This document shows positions 1 to 7,897 of a stretch of 15,591 nucleotides of DNA, piece after piece. Positions within the stretch are counted from its first letter, which is position 1; each line of letters opens with the position of its first letter. A program made the position numbers and the translations under genes. The DNA comes from DATKKX01 sp035542775 (lineage in GTDB: Bacteria; Planctomycetota; Phycisphaerae; UBA1845; UTPLA1). The notes under the pieces are model-generated. The model saw only the letters and a list, made by a program, of their open reading frames with translations, searched no databases and had not been told where the DNA came from. The DNA lies in contig DATKKX010000456.1 in assembly GCA_035542775.1 (NCBI GenBank), forward strand, positions 1-15,591, written 5' to 3'.

Positions 1-3000
1 CGTCCCCGGGTGCAGCAGGCAGTTCACGAACGCGGAGATGGTCATGTTGGCGCAGGCGCAGCCCGACCCGCCGGAAATCGCGCAGGTAATGAACGACTGG
101 ATGTCATCGCCGGCCACAGCGCCGTCCCCATCCATATCGCCCAAATGCCCGGTCGTGCCCAGCGACGCCCCCGGCCCGAAGACCGTCTCCACCGATTCAC
201 TGTTCCGGGCCTTCACCGCGAAGGTGTACGTCGTGCAGGCCTGCAAGGCCTGAACCGTCGTCACACCCCACTGGGCCTCCGTCCGCCACACCGCCGTGGC
301 GCTGGCCGCTCCGGAGGCGTTGACATATTTGCCGTTCCAGTTGGAGTCCGTCGGACTGCTGGCCGTGCACATCACTGCGAACTCCGTCGCCGCCGGGTTG
401 CCGTTGGCGTTCACGTCCAGGTTGAGCGTGGTCCGCGTGGCCCCGCTCAGCGTCGGGGCGGTGGGCACGTTGGCCAGCGTCACCTTGGCGGCGGTGGGAC
501 TGTAAGCCGTCTCCACGCTGCTCTGGTTGCGGGCCTTGACCTGGAAAGTGTAACTCGTGTTCGGGTTCAGGCCCGTGGCCGTATCCGTTGTGGCCTGCAC
601 CCATGCGTTGATGCCGCCATCCCCGCCGGTGGTGGTAGAGTCGAAGTACAGGCCCGAGGAGCCGGTGGTCAGGTTGGTGAAGGTGCCGCCGGCGTTGAGC
701 ACAATGGAGTTGGCCGTCACCGTGCCGAAGGACACGCCGGTGGGCGTCTCGATCAGGGTGGCCTTGGCGGCGGTGGAGCTGTAAGCCGTTTCCACGCTGC
801 TCTGGTTGCGGGCTTTCACCTGGAACGTGTAACTGGTGTTGGGGCTCAGGCCTGTGGCCGTGTCCGCCGTGGTCTGCACCCAGGCGTTGATGCCGGCGTC
901 CCCGCCGGTGGTGGTGGAGTCGAAATACACGCCCGACGAGCCGGTGGTCAGGTTGGTCAGCGTTCCGGTGGCGGTCAGGTCAATAGTACTGAGCGTCACC
1001 GTGCCGAAGGACACGCCCGTCGGCGTCTCGATCAGCGTCGCGGCAGAGGCGTTGCTGGAGTAGCCGGTTTCGTTGGGCGTCGGCGTGGCGCTGTCGCGAG
1101 CCTTGACCCGGTAGGTGTAGCTGGTGTTGGGCGTCAATCCGGTATCGGTGTAGGTCGTGCTGGTCTGCCAGGCGCTGTCATTGCCGCCCGCGCCACCGGA
1201 GACGAAGTTGAAGTAATACGAAACCGGCGGCGAAGTAGCATCCGTCGCCGTGGTCGCGGTGATGGTGATCGAATCCGTGCCGGCCGGGGCCGGCGCGGAT
1301 GCAAACGTCATGGGGTTCGGCGTCGGCGGAGTGGTGTCCGAAGAGGCACAGGCAGGACCGCTGATGGTGAGGGTGAAGGGCCCCGAATTAGTGCTGGCGT
1401 ATCCGCCCACGCGGATCAGATACATGGTGCCGCCGGTCACGCTGACGGCCAGCGTGCCGTGCGTCGCGCTTCCCCCACACCCGTCGTCATTGCAGCCTAC
1501 TTCGGTTGTGCCGGGGCAACTGGCGGTGTGAACAGACAGCACCGAATCCCATTGCGTGCTGGAGCTGCACAGGCTGATCGTGGCGCTACCGCTGGAGCCC
1601 GGCGTGTACTTGTACCACACATCCGGCCCTGGCGATGAGCCGTCACAACTCACCGACCCATCCCTTGCGGCACCGCTCGTAGTCCCCGTGTAGGTACCGG
1701 GACACACGACAACCGCATTCGCGCAAAGGTCGTTCCCCGGCGGAGTTGCCGGAACCATGTTGTGGGCCTGGAAGCCGGCGGTGATCTGGGCGAAATGTGC
1801 ACCGCTGGTTCCGCCGTCCAACGTCACCCAGTCGGTATAAATGGCAGGGTTGATCGTGCTGCTGCCGGCGTGCATCGGAATGCTGTTGACCATCAGGTTC
1901 GTGAGGATGTTCAAATAGGTACTCGGGAAGGCCGGTTGCAACTGATTACGAGTGCTCCAAACGCACCCCGACAGCAGCTGCGCACAAGTGTGAGCGTCAC
2001 TGGTACAGGGATACTGCCTGGTGTTATCCGCGGTGCGAATGCCGGAGTTGCAGTCGCCGGTGAAGCCATAGCCCAGGATGGGGTCGTCGGCGATGCACAC
2101 GGCCATACTATCGCCCACTCCCTCGCCGTACTGGTCCTGGCCGGTACCGGCGACCTGGCACAGGTGGTGTCCGTACTCATGATGCACCACGTTCGAATAC
2201 GCGGTGTTGGGATAGCTTGTCCCGCCGGAACTGCCGGAGGCGCAGAAATTCAGCGTGCCCGCGGTGGGATCGTACCAGGCGTTGCCCGGGCAGTAGCCGT
2301 CGCTGCGATTCACGTAGATCGGGAAATTCGTCTGGGTCGGGATCGTCGGATAACTCGGATTGTAGGTAAGCACTACATCCCGCACGCGATTGGCCTCGAC
2401 ATAGGCGTTGGTTTGAGCCCTGATAGCCTCAACTGTGTTGCTCGCGTTGTGCATGAAATTCGCCGGGCCCGGCGGCGTCACGCTCATCGTCAACGTCTCC
2501 AGCGAGCCCACCATGGTGTTCATGGTGAAATACTGGCCGCTGACCTCCGAAGTCACCGTCACCTGCGAGGTGCCGCCGTTGGGAATGGTGAAATCCCCGC
2601 TGGCATTGGTGTATGCCGTGGTCGTACCGATCTTGACCCGGGCATATTTCATCTGCGTGTCCACTTCAGGGTTGCAGGTGTCCGACTTTGGGGGAGCAGT
2701 GGCCATGCCGTGGACGCTGCCGATGACGTCGGTCATGACGATGCGGTTCTCCTTGTACAGCACCTCGCCCGTCGTCGCGTCCACCACGTACAACCACCGC
2801 TGTGGCACTGACGAGCCCGAGCCCTCGTTGCTTGCTTCAAATGTCACTGCATGGACCGGGGTTTCCAACTTGTCGTCCACACCCGCCCAGATCACCGGCT
2901 CCACCGCCGTGAAGCTGGTCATCTCCGGAGCCACCGTCGCCGGATCAACCGCCGACCGCGGCGTGGTGTCAGGGTGAAACTGCCCCAGCCGCTTCAGGCC

Positions 3001-3507
3001 CGAGCCCGCCCACACCAGCGGGTAGCCCGCTTCGTTCTTCACCAATGTGCGAACGCCCGACCGGAACACCGGAATCCCGTCACGGTACTGGGTGTGGTAG
3101 ATCAACGTAAACTTGTAGGTCCCCGTCTCCGGCTCGTACATCAGCGGCAGCGTGTTGCCGCTCGGCAGGATCGGCGTGGTCGGCAGCAGGTCGGCCGCCT
3201 CCGCCCCGAACAGGTCGGCGTTGGCGCTCAGGAAGCGCTGAGCAGAGTCGCTGGATGTCTCGCCCATCTCGAAGGTCCGCCCGTACAGACGGGTGAGCTG
3301 CGAGCCTTCGCGATAAAACAAGGTTCCCGGATAGGCTGCCTGCACTCGATCCATGGCCGCCATTTCCGCAGGGCTGGTCACGGTCACATCGATCCCCGCC
3401 GGAGAAGGCGTCGCCGCCGGCGTGCCTCCCTGAATCTCCTGCCCTGTCGCGGGCACTACCTGCCAAATGCACACTGTTAACGCGATCAAAACCAGATACA
3501 GCTTCAC
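1..3507 (-). CDS. Secreted M36/thermolysin-like metalloprotease with PPC-like, FnIII-like and dockerin domains (C-terminus off window)
   Basis: The minus frame is open from a GTG at 3507 to the window edge (1169 codons, no stop). AAGGAG lies 8 bases upstream of the GTG. Residues 1-23 form a signal peptide. Residues about 40-200 resemble a fungalysin/thermolysin propeptide (FTP), followed by a 'YVVDATTGEVLYKEN' segment and a small carboxypeptidase-regulatory-like beta domain (about 290-350). The catalytic motif HEYGH is at 443-447, with a second motif GEGVGD giving E462 as probable third zinc ligand and D466 in the thermolysin GExxxD position. Residues 592-720 form a Cys-rich domain like the bacterial pre-peptidase C-terminal (PPC) fold. 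Four FnIII-like repeats follow (about 720-1115), then a dockerin from H1121 with GDMDGDG. The likely role is extracellular protein breakdown on or near the cell surface. M36-like assignment rests on HEYGH plus GEGxxD; the short spacing (14 residues between H447 and E462) leaves another gluzincin family possible. Confidence 0.85.
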   Translation of the reverse strand, partial: MKLYLVLIALTVCIWQVVPATGQEIQGGTPAATPSPAGIDVTVTSPAEMAAMDRVQAAYPGTLFYREGSQLTRLYGRTFEMGETSSDSAQRFLSANADLFGAEAADLLPTTPILPSGNTLPLMYEPETGTYKFTLIYHTQYRDGIPVFRSGVRTLVKNEAGYPLVWAGSGLKRLGQFHPDTTPRSAVDPATVAPEMTSFTAVEPVIWAGVDDKLETPVHAVTFEASNEGSGSSVPQRWLYVVDATTGEVLYKENRIVMTDVIGSVHGMATAPPKSDTCNPEVDTQMKYARVKIGTTTAYTNASGDFTIPNGGTSQVTVTSEVSGQYFTMNTMVGSLETLTMSVTPPGPANFMHNASNTVEAIRAQTNAYVEANRVRDVVLTYNPSYPTIPTQTNFPIYVNRSDGYCPGNAWYDPTAGTLNFCASGSSGGTSYPNTAYSNVVHHEYGHHLCQVAGTGQDQYGEGVGDSMAVCIADDPILGYGFTGDCNSGIRTADNTRQYPCTSDAHTCAQLLSGCVWSTRNQLQPAFPSTYLNILTNLMVNSIPMHAGSSTINPAIYTDWVTLDGGTSGAHFAQITAGFQAHNMVPATPPGNDLCANAVVVCPGTYTGTTSGAARDGSVSCDGSSPGPDVWYKYTPGSSGSATISLCSSSTQWDSVLSVHTASCPGTTEVGCNDDGCGGSATHGTLAVSVTGGTMYLIRVGGYASTNSGPFTLTISGPACASSDTTPPTPNPMTFASAPAPAGTDSITITATTATDATSPPVSYYFNFVSGGAGGNDSAWQTSTTYTDTGLTPNTSYTYRVKARDSATPTPNETGYSSNASAATLIETPTGVSFGTVTLSTIDLTATGTLTNLTTGSSGVYFDSTTTGGDAGINAWVQTTADTATGLSPNTSYTFQVKARNQSSVETAYSSTAAKATLIETPTGVSFGTVTANSIVLNAGGTFTNLTTGSSGLYFDSTTTGGDGGINAWVQATTDTATGLNPNTSYTFQVKARNQSSVETAYSPTAAKVTLANVPTAPTLSGATRTTLNLDVNANGNPAATEFAVMCTASSPTDSNWNGKYVNASGAASATAVWRTEAQWGVTTVQALQACTTYTFAVKARNSESVETVFGPGASLGTTGHLGDMDGDGAVAGDDIQSFITCAISGGSGCACANMTISAFVNCLLHPGT
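475..1032 (-). repeat. Tandem 279-bp repeat encoding two near-identical FnIII-like modules
   Basis: Two in-frame units of exactly 279 bp (754-1032 and 475-753; residues 826-918 and 919-1011 of the protease) start with IETPTGVSFG and contain TSYTFQVKARNQSSVETAY. By my count 79 of 93 residues are identical, and long DNA blocks match at offset 279. The flanking FnIII-like modules are much more diverged, so this looks like a recent intragenic duplication. Confidence 0.85.
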
Positions 3508-3650
3508 GAGTGGTGCTCCTTGATCCCTGCTTCCCATTTAGGAATGCCGACGGAAAACCCACAAGCCCCCCGGACCCAAACTCCCAGCGGCCTCGAACGC
3601 TGGACCATGTCGTCGAGATGCGCGACCAAAACTGAGTGATGGCTCCGCCG

Positions 3651-3674
3651 CGCCAGGCGGGATTCGGCCTGGCG
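3651..3674. repeat. GC-rich inverted repeat, 8-bp perfect arms
   Basis: CGCCAGGC (3651-3658) and GCCTGGCG (3667-3674) are perfect reverse complements around an 8-base spacer. No T-run follows on either strand, so an intrinsic terminator is unlikely. It lies about 145 bp upstream of the protease start and could be an operator or an mRNA leader hairpin. Confidence 0.5.
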
Positions 3675-3889
3675 ACTCGCTGGGCGCCCGGTGGCGCGAT
3701 CAGCCGAAGCCGCGGACCATCAGCCCCTGACGCGAGGCACCTCAACACGTCCTTTCCCATTCTCCCTGTCGCCTATCTCCACCGGTATCTACCATAACAC
3801 ATTGTGGGACAAATGTCTAGACCGCGTACCCTGGTTCGCACCCACAGGCGAAATCCCTGATCCTCGGCAGGAATCGGCCGCTGGACGTC

Positions 3890-3918
3890 TTCTGAGCCGC
3901 ACCGGCCGGCGGTACAAT
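3890..3918 (+). promoter_or_regulatory. Candidate sigma-70-type promoter for the 4040 dockerin gene
   Basis: TACAAT at 3913-3918 matches the -10 consensus at 5 of 6 positions. The -35 (TTCTGA, 3890-3895, 17-base spacing) matches only 3 of 6. The spacer includes the palindrome CCGGCCGG (3902-3909). It lies about 120 bases before the start codon. The call rests on the -10 box alone. Confidence 0.3.
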
Positions 3919-4039
3919 AGAGATTGTCACAAATCACGAGAAGACAAGTCTGGCGCGCACCGGCAGCGGCACGTGTGGATCCGCGCGTCGTTCTCTTCGC
4001 ACCGCGTCAGAAGCACGTCCATCGGGAAGGAGAGTCATC

Positions 4040-4792
4040 GTGCACCGAAGCGGATGCAGGGTCTTGTTGCTGGGGGTCATGCTTGGCTTAGGCGCTCGCG
4101 GCACTGCCCAGGCCGATTCGCCGTACGTGGTCTACAGAAACTCACAGGATCCCGTCCAGTCTTACTTCGCCCCCGGCGCTGGAGAGATCCTCTCTGACGA
4201 CATGTGCCTGGCGGTGGCGGAGGGCTGCACGATGGATTCCTACTCGCTGCTGGTCTATGCGTATTCCGGCGAGTTGTTCGACGTGTATGTCGACCTTTGG
4301 GCCGACGACCCTTGCGCCGATACACCCAGCCTCATCGAAGGCACGGCGGCGGTGTTCCTCGATTTGCCACCGTCAGCGGAAACGCCACACTTGCTGACCG
4401 CGACCTTTGATCCGCCGATCCACATTCCAGGGACACTCTATATGCGGGCGCGGTTCTCGACCGATCAAGTGGGTTGGATCATCGCAAACCGGGCCGAAAC
4501 CGGCTCTACGCTGGATCAATTCTGGCTCGAAGAACCCCAGCAGGACCGCTGTGCCTATTACTGGTGGTGCTGTGGCGGTGACCCGTATGCCGGGTTTTGG
4601 GCCAGCATCACCTGCGGCATCCTCGCCGACTTTGACGGTGACGGCAGCGTGGACCTGGACGATGTCCCCGGGTTCGTCGCCGCCCTCCTCGGTCTGGACC
4701 CGGTCCACCGTGGCCGCGCCCACATGAACGGCGACGGGGCCGCAGACGGGCAGGACGTCCGGCTTTTCTTCAACGCCTTATTGGATGTCTAA
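4040..4792 (+). CDS. Secreted dockerin-domain protein of unknown function
   Basis: A 250-residue protein with a GTG start; GGAAGGAG lies about 7 bases upstream. Residues 1-25 form a signal peptide (hydrophobic LLLGVMLGLGARG, then AQA). Residues 30-190 make a compact, probably beta-rich domain containing the phrase 'GEILSDDMCLAVAEGC' and a striking YYWWCCGG aromatic/cysteine patch; several cysteines could form disulfides outside the cell. The C-terminus is a complete two-repeat dockerin: DFDGDGSVDLDD (197-208) and MNGDGAADGQD (229-239), each with Asp/Asn calcium positions, separated by a helix. I recognise the N-terminal domain only as a type recurrent in planctomycete secretomes, with no known activity. 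It stands alone, 190 bp upstream of the corrinoid operon on the same strand. Secreted dockerin protein is firm; the role is unknown. Confidence 0.85.
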   Translation: MHRSGCRVLLLGVMLGLGARGTAQADSPYVVYRNSQDPVQSYFAPGAGEILSDDMCLAVAEGCTMDSYSLLVYAYSGELFDVYVDLWADDPCADTPSLIEGTAAVFLDLPPSAETPHLLTATFDPPIHIPGTLYMRARFSTDQVGWIIANRAETGSTLDQFWLEEPQQDRCAYYWWCCGGDPYAGFWASITCGILADFDGDGSVDLDDVPGFVAALLGLDPVHRGRAHMNGDGAADGQDVRLFFNALLDV

Positions 4793-4969
4793 CCGAGAAA
4801 GCACCGGTACATCCACCTCGGCCTCCAAAGAATCGGAGCCGCTCCGCACAGCGTTCTCGCAACCCGTGGCCCAGTTCGCCCCAAAATCGCATGGCTGAAG
4901 CCACGTACTTGGCGTATCATGAGCAAAACGCCGCGCATCATCGAAGATCGCCGGCTCGGGTATGGTCTC

Positions 4970-4976
4970 GGAGGAG
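4970..4976 (+). promoter_or_regulatory. Ribosome binding site deciding the start of the MttB-like gene
   Basis: GGAGGAG ends 6 bases before the ATG at 4983. An earlier in-frame ATG at 4962 lies upstream of this site and has no purine-rich site of its own, so 4983 is the better start. The 4793-4982 leader also holds TGGCTGAAGCCA (4892-4903), a short hairpin, and a weak TATCAT box at 4915-4920. Confidence 0.75.
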
Positions 4977-4982
4977 TCGCGT

Positions 4983-6443
4983 ATGAGGCCGATCGTCAAA
5001 TTCTTGAGCGATGAGCTGGTTGAAAGCATCATCGCAGAGGCGCAAATCATCCTGTGCAGGCTGGGCGTGGAAATCCATAACGACGGCGTTCTGGCCATGC
5101 TCGGCGACCACGGCGCCAAAATCGATCGCGACAACCACCACGCCGTATTCACCGACGAGATCATCGACAGGGCCCTGGAGAGCGCCTCCGGGCCGTTCAA
5201 GCTGTACGATGTAGCCGGCCGCCAGACCCACGACTTTTCCGGCGACAACGTCTACTTCACTCCCGGCTCAGCGGCGATCAACATCCTCGACCACGGCAGC
5301 GACAAGGCCCGCCGTCCCACCACGGCCGACTACATCAGGTACGCCAAGCTGGTCAGCAGGCTCGACCACATTGCCTCCCAGAGCACCGCCCTGGTCCCTT
5401 CGGACGTTCACCAGAACATCTCCGACAGTTTCAGGCTTTACCTCAGCCTCCTGTATTGCGAAAAGCCCGTCGTGACGGGCGCGTTCACCGTCGACGCCTT
5501 CAACGTCATGAGAGATCTCCAGCTTGCCGTCCGCGGGAGCCGCGAGGCACTCAAGGCCAAGCCCCTTACGATCTTCTCCTGCTGCCCCACCGCCCCGCTG
5601 AAATGGAGCGACGTCACCTCGCAGAACGTCGTCGACTGCGCCGAGTATTCGATCCCCGTCGAGTTCATCGCCATGCCGCTCTCCGGCTTCGTCGCCCCGG
5701 TGACCCTCGTCGGCACGTTGGTCCAGCACACCGCCGAAACGCTTAGCGGCCTGGTCATCAGCCAGCTCGCCAGCCCGGGCGCGCCGGTGCTCTACGGCGG
5801 CTCTCCCGCCATCTTCGACGTCCGCTACGAAACCACGCCCATGGGCGCCGTCGAGACCATGATGGTCGATTGCGCCTACAACGAGATCGGCAAGCACCTC
5901 GGTCTGCCCACCCAGGCCTACATCGGCCTCAGTGATGCCAAGCTGCTCGACGCCCAGGCCGGTCTGGAGAGCTGCATGGGCGCCACCCTCGCCGCTCTCG
6001 CCGGCATCAACAACGTCTCCGGACCCGGCATGCTTGACTTCGAAAGCTGCCTCAGCCTGGAGAAGCTGGTGCTGGACAACGAGATCTGCGGCATGACGCA
6101 ACGGATGCTCGCCGGCATCGAGCCGAAGGAAGATTTTCCGTCCCTGCCGCGCTTCGAGGAGTTGATCCGAGACAGGCACCTCCTGATCTCACCACACACC
6201 CGCCGGCACCTGAAGACCGAGCACTATTTCACCGGACCGGCCATCGACCGGGCCAATCGTTCTCGATGGCGGGAAGAGGGAGCCCTGACGCTTGGCGACC
6301 GGGCCCACCGGGAGGTGGAAAAGCTGGTCGCCGACTGCCGCCAGTCACCGCTGGCCGACGACGTCAAGAAGGAGCTGACCAGACTGATGCAGAAAGAGGC
6401 CAAGCGCTACGGAATGGACCGGCTGCCTCAAGGCAACCTATGA
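4983..6443 (+). CDS. MttB/MtgB-family (COG5598) corrinoid methyltransferase, non-pyrrolysine type
   Basis: A 486-residue cytoplasmic TIM-barrel protein of the trimethylamine methyltransferase superfamily, close to the usual family length of about 470-500. Family marks include the segment GAPVLYGGSPAIFDVR, the GLPTQAYIGLSDAK stretch followed by DAQAGLES, and GINNVSGPGMLDFESC. There is no in-frame amber codon, so it is not the pyrrolysine-containing trimethylamine enzyme. Known non-pyrrolysine members, such as the glycine betaine methyltransferase MtgB, demethylate quaternary amines and load the methyl group onto Co(I) of a partner corrinoid protein. That partner is probably the product of 7258-7896. 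The stop overlaps the next start by 4 bases (ATGA), indicating translational coupling. Substrate is not deducible from sequence; glycine betaine, carnitine or another methylated amine are all possible. Confidence 0.88.
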   Translation: MRPIVKFLSDELVESIIAEAQIILCRLGVEIHNDGVLAMLGDHGAKIDRDNHHAVFTDEIIDRALESASGPFKLYDVAGRQTHDFSGDNVYFTPGSAAINILDHGSDKARRPTTADYIRYAKLVSRLDHIASQSTALVPSDVHQNISDSFRLYLSLLYCEKPVVTGAFTVDAFNVMRDLQLAVRGSREALKAKPLTIFSCCPTAPLKWSDVTSQNVVDCAEYSIPVEFIAMPLSGFVAPVTLVGTLVQHTAETLSGLVISQLASPGAPVLYGGSPAIFDVRYETTPMGAVETMMVDCAYNEIGKHLGLPTQAYIGLSDAKLLDAQAGLESCMGATLAALAGINNVSGPGMLDFESCLSLEKLVLDNEICGMTQRMLAGIEPKEDFPSLPRFEELIRDRHLLISPHTRRHLKTEHYFTGPAIDRANRSRWREEGALTLGDRAHREVEKLVADCRQSPLADDVKKELTRLMQKEAKRYGMDRLPQGNL

Positions 6444-7228
6444 CCGAGATCCTGACATTCACCGCCGCTGAAGCGGACCCGGACCTCGCGGAAGTGATGG
6501 CCAACCAGGGCATCCCCGCCTCGCGCCTGCCGCCTGACCCCACTCCCGTGTGCGACTGCTCTGTGAGCAGTGCCTCCACGGACAGGACCCCGATCCGCAC
6601 AGCGCTGCCGGAGACGATCCGGAACCTCTACCTCGCAGCCCGAGGTTTGTTCGCGGAGACCGCCCGACCGATCGGCATCCTCGCCGGGATTCCGCTCCGC
6701 GACTTTGAGACGATCCACCGGGGCGACGGTCGAAACGAGCCCGCAACGCCGGTGGGTGATATCTTCCATCGTGCTGACCACCTCGCGCTCTATGCCGCGA
6801 CGGTCGGCCAGCGGGTGAGCGAGCGAATCACGGATTGCTTCCGTTCGCGGGATTTCGCCCTGGGCGCGATGCTCGATGCGATGGCCTCAGCCGCGGCCGA
6901 CAAACTGGGCGAGCTGATCGAATCGCGTTTTCTGCGAATGCTGTCCGACAAAGGACAAGTATCGCCCGGCACGCGGGCGTTGCGCTACAGCCCTGGGTAT
7001 TGCGGCTGGCACATCAGCGGCCAGAGGAGCCTCTTCGATTTCCTGAGGCCGGAGAACATCGGTATCTTGCTCACAGAAAGCTTTTTGATGCAGCCGCTGA
7101 AATCGGTTTCCGGGGTCATAATCGTGGGACAGGAGGGCATACACGCCTTCCAGGATGTGTATCCCTTTTGTGCAAAATGCCGGACACACGGCTGCCGTGA
7201 GAGAATAAGATCGCTCGCCGCCCACTGA
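6440..7228 (+). CDS. Stand-alone MetH-type reactivation domain protein (SAM-dependent cobalamin reactivation)
   Basis: 262 residues; the ATG at 6440 overlaps the preceding stop. The C-terminal half matches the methionine synthase activation domain: RYSPGYCGW (182-190) corresponds to the SAM-binding RxxPGY segment of MetH, and LTESF-M-P--SVSG (211-225) to the conserved LTESFAMWPGASVSG strand. Ahead of it a helical region (about 115-170) fits the helmet part of that domain. In MetH this module binds SAM and remethylates cob(II)alamin after oxidative inactivation, with an external electron donor. Here it is a separate protein and probably serves the neighbouring corrinoid protein. The C-terminus carries C244-x2-C247-x4-C252, not present in E. 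coli MetH, which could bind metal or pass electrons. No RamA-type iron-sulfur activator gene is seen in the window. Confidence 0.85.
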   Translation: MTEILTFTAAEADPDLAEVMANQGIPASRLPPDPTPVCDCSVSSASTDRTPIRTALPETIRNLYLAARGLFAETARPIGILAGIPLRDFETIHRGDGRNEPATPVGDIFHRADHLALYAATVGQRVSERITDCFRSRDFALGAMLDAMASAAADKLGELIESRFLRMLSDKGQVSPGTRALRYSPGYCGWHISGQRSLFDFLRPENIGILLTESFLMQPLKSVSGVIIVGQEGIHAFQDVYPFCAKCRTHGCRERIRSLAAH

Positions 7229-7257
7229 GCGGTGCAGCGCGAGCAACGAGGGTTGAC

Positions 7258-7896
7258 ATGGAACTACTGACGCAGATCTCCGAGAGTTTGCAGAGCGGTG
7301 ATGACCGGAAGACCGCGGAATTGACCCGACAAGCCATCCAGCGCGGGCTTCCGCCGAAGCAGATCCTCGACAGCGGCCTGATCGCCGCGATGAACATCGT
7401 CGGGCAGCGATTCAAGTGCCACGAGATGTTTCTGCCGGACGTCCTCATGGCGGCGAAGGCCATGTACGCGGGCATGGATGAGCTGAAGCCGTTGCTCCTC
7501 AAGGAAGGCGTCCCAGCGATCGGCAAGATCGTCCTAGGCACCGTCCAAGGCGATCTGCACGACATCGGCAAAAACCTCGTCGGCATCATGCTCAAAGGGG
7601 CCGGCTTCGAGGTCATCGATCTTGGTAACGACGTGCCGCCCGAGAAGTTTCTCGCTGCCGCCACGCAGCACAACGCCCCGGTCATCGGCATGTCCGCCCT
7701 GCTGACCACCACCATGCCCGCGATGAGGACGGTCGTGGACCTCGTGAAAAAGCAGGGCCTGACCAACAAGATCAAAACCATCATCGGCGGCGCCCCGGTC
7801 TCGCCGGAGTTCGCCCGCGAGATCGGTGCCGACGCCCACGGCTTCGACGCCGCCAATGCGGTCGATCGCGTGAAGGCCCTGGTGGGAGTGCGTTGA
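7258..7896 (+). CDS. Corrinoid (methyl-carrier) protein, MtbC/MttC/MtgC-like
   Basis: 212 residues, the standard length of methylamine/betaine corrinoid proteins. Residues 1-85 are the four-helix cap domain and about 88-212 the Rossmann-like B12 domain. The lower cobalt ligand motif DxHxxG is present as D99-L-H101-D-I-G104, followed by the usual VIDLGNDVPPEKF. The other two B12-binding segments are GMSALLTTTMPAM (serine/threonine loop) and IIGGAPVS. The protein carries a methyl group as methyl-Co(III) between the MttB-like enzyme and an acceptor enzyme. The start follows the activation gene by 29 bases with a modest GAGG site, and the stop is one base before the next start, so all four genes form one operon. 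Function as a corrinoid carrier is firm; partner enzymes are inferred from the operon. Confidence 0.93.
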   Translation: MELLTQISESLQSGDDRKTAELTRQAIQRGLPPKQILDSGLIAAMNIVGQRFKCHEMFLPDVLMAAKAMYAGMDELKPLLLKEGVPAIGKIVLGTVQGDLHDIGKNLVGIMLKGAGFEVIDLGNDVPPEKFLAAATQHNAPVIGMSALLTTTMPAMRTVVDLVKKQGLTNKIKTIIGGAPVSPEFAREIGADAHGFDAANAVDRVKALVGVR

Positions 7897-7897
7897 C

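Larger units (their letters stand above)
3508..4039. other. Divergent intergenic region between protease and dockerin genes
   Basis: The 532 bases separate two genes transcribed away from each other, so promoters for both should lie here. Visible elements are a perfect 8-bp-arm inverted repeat at 3651-3674 and a TACAAT box at 3913-3918 reading toward the plus-strand gene. On the minus strand, about 3782-3807 reads TTGTCC then TAGATA some 16 bases later, a weak promoter match toward the protease. ORFs crossing the region have no ribosome binding site or recognisable domain, and I see no gene in it. Confidence 0.6.

Noticed and set aside
10..1638. Plus-strand 542-codon open frame opposite the protease
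   Set aside because: Arg/Gly/Ala-rich translation with no domain; it mirrors the GC-rich, repetitive FnIII coding sequence on the minus strand, which has clear domains.
3080..3760. Minus-strand 226-codon frame overlapping the protease start
   Set aside because: It is in a different frame from the protease, lacks a signal peptide or domain, and has no ribosome binding site.
4962..4982. Earlier ATG as start of the MttB-like gene
   Set aside because: The strong GGAGGAG site lies after it and is ideally placed for the ATG at 4983.
4793..4982. Cobalamin or SAM riboswitch ahead of the corrinoid operon
   Set aside because: I looked for the conserved B12-box and SAM-I core elements and did not find them; a covariance-model search would be decisive.
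6266..6439. Long upstream extension of the activation-domain frame
   Set aside because: It overlaps the MttB-like coding region, has no ribosome binding site and reads as low-complexity shadow; the ATG at 6440 overlaps the stop as expected for coupling.
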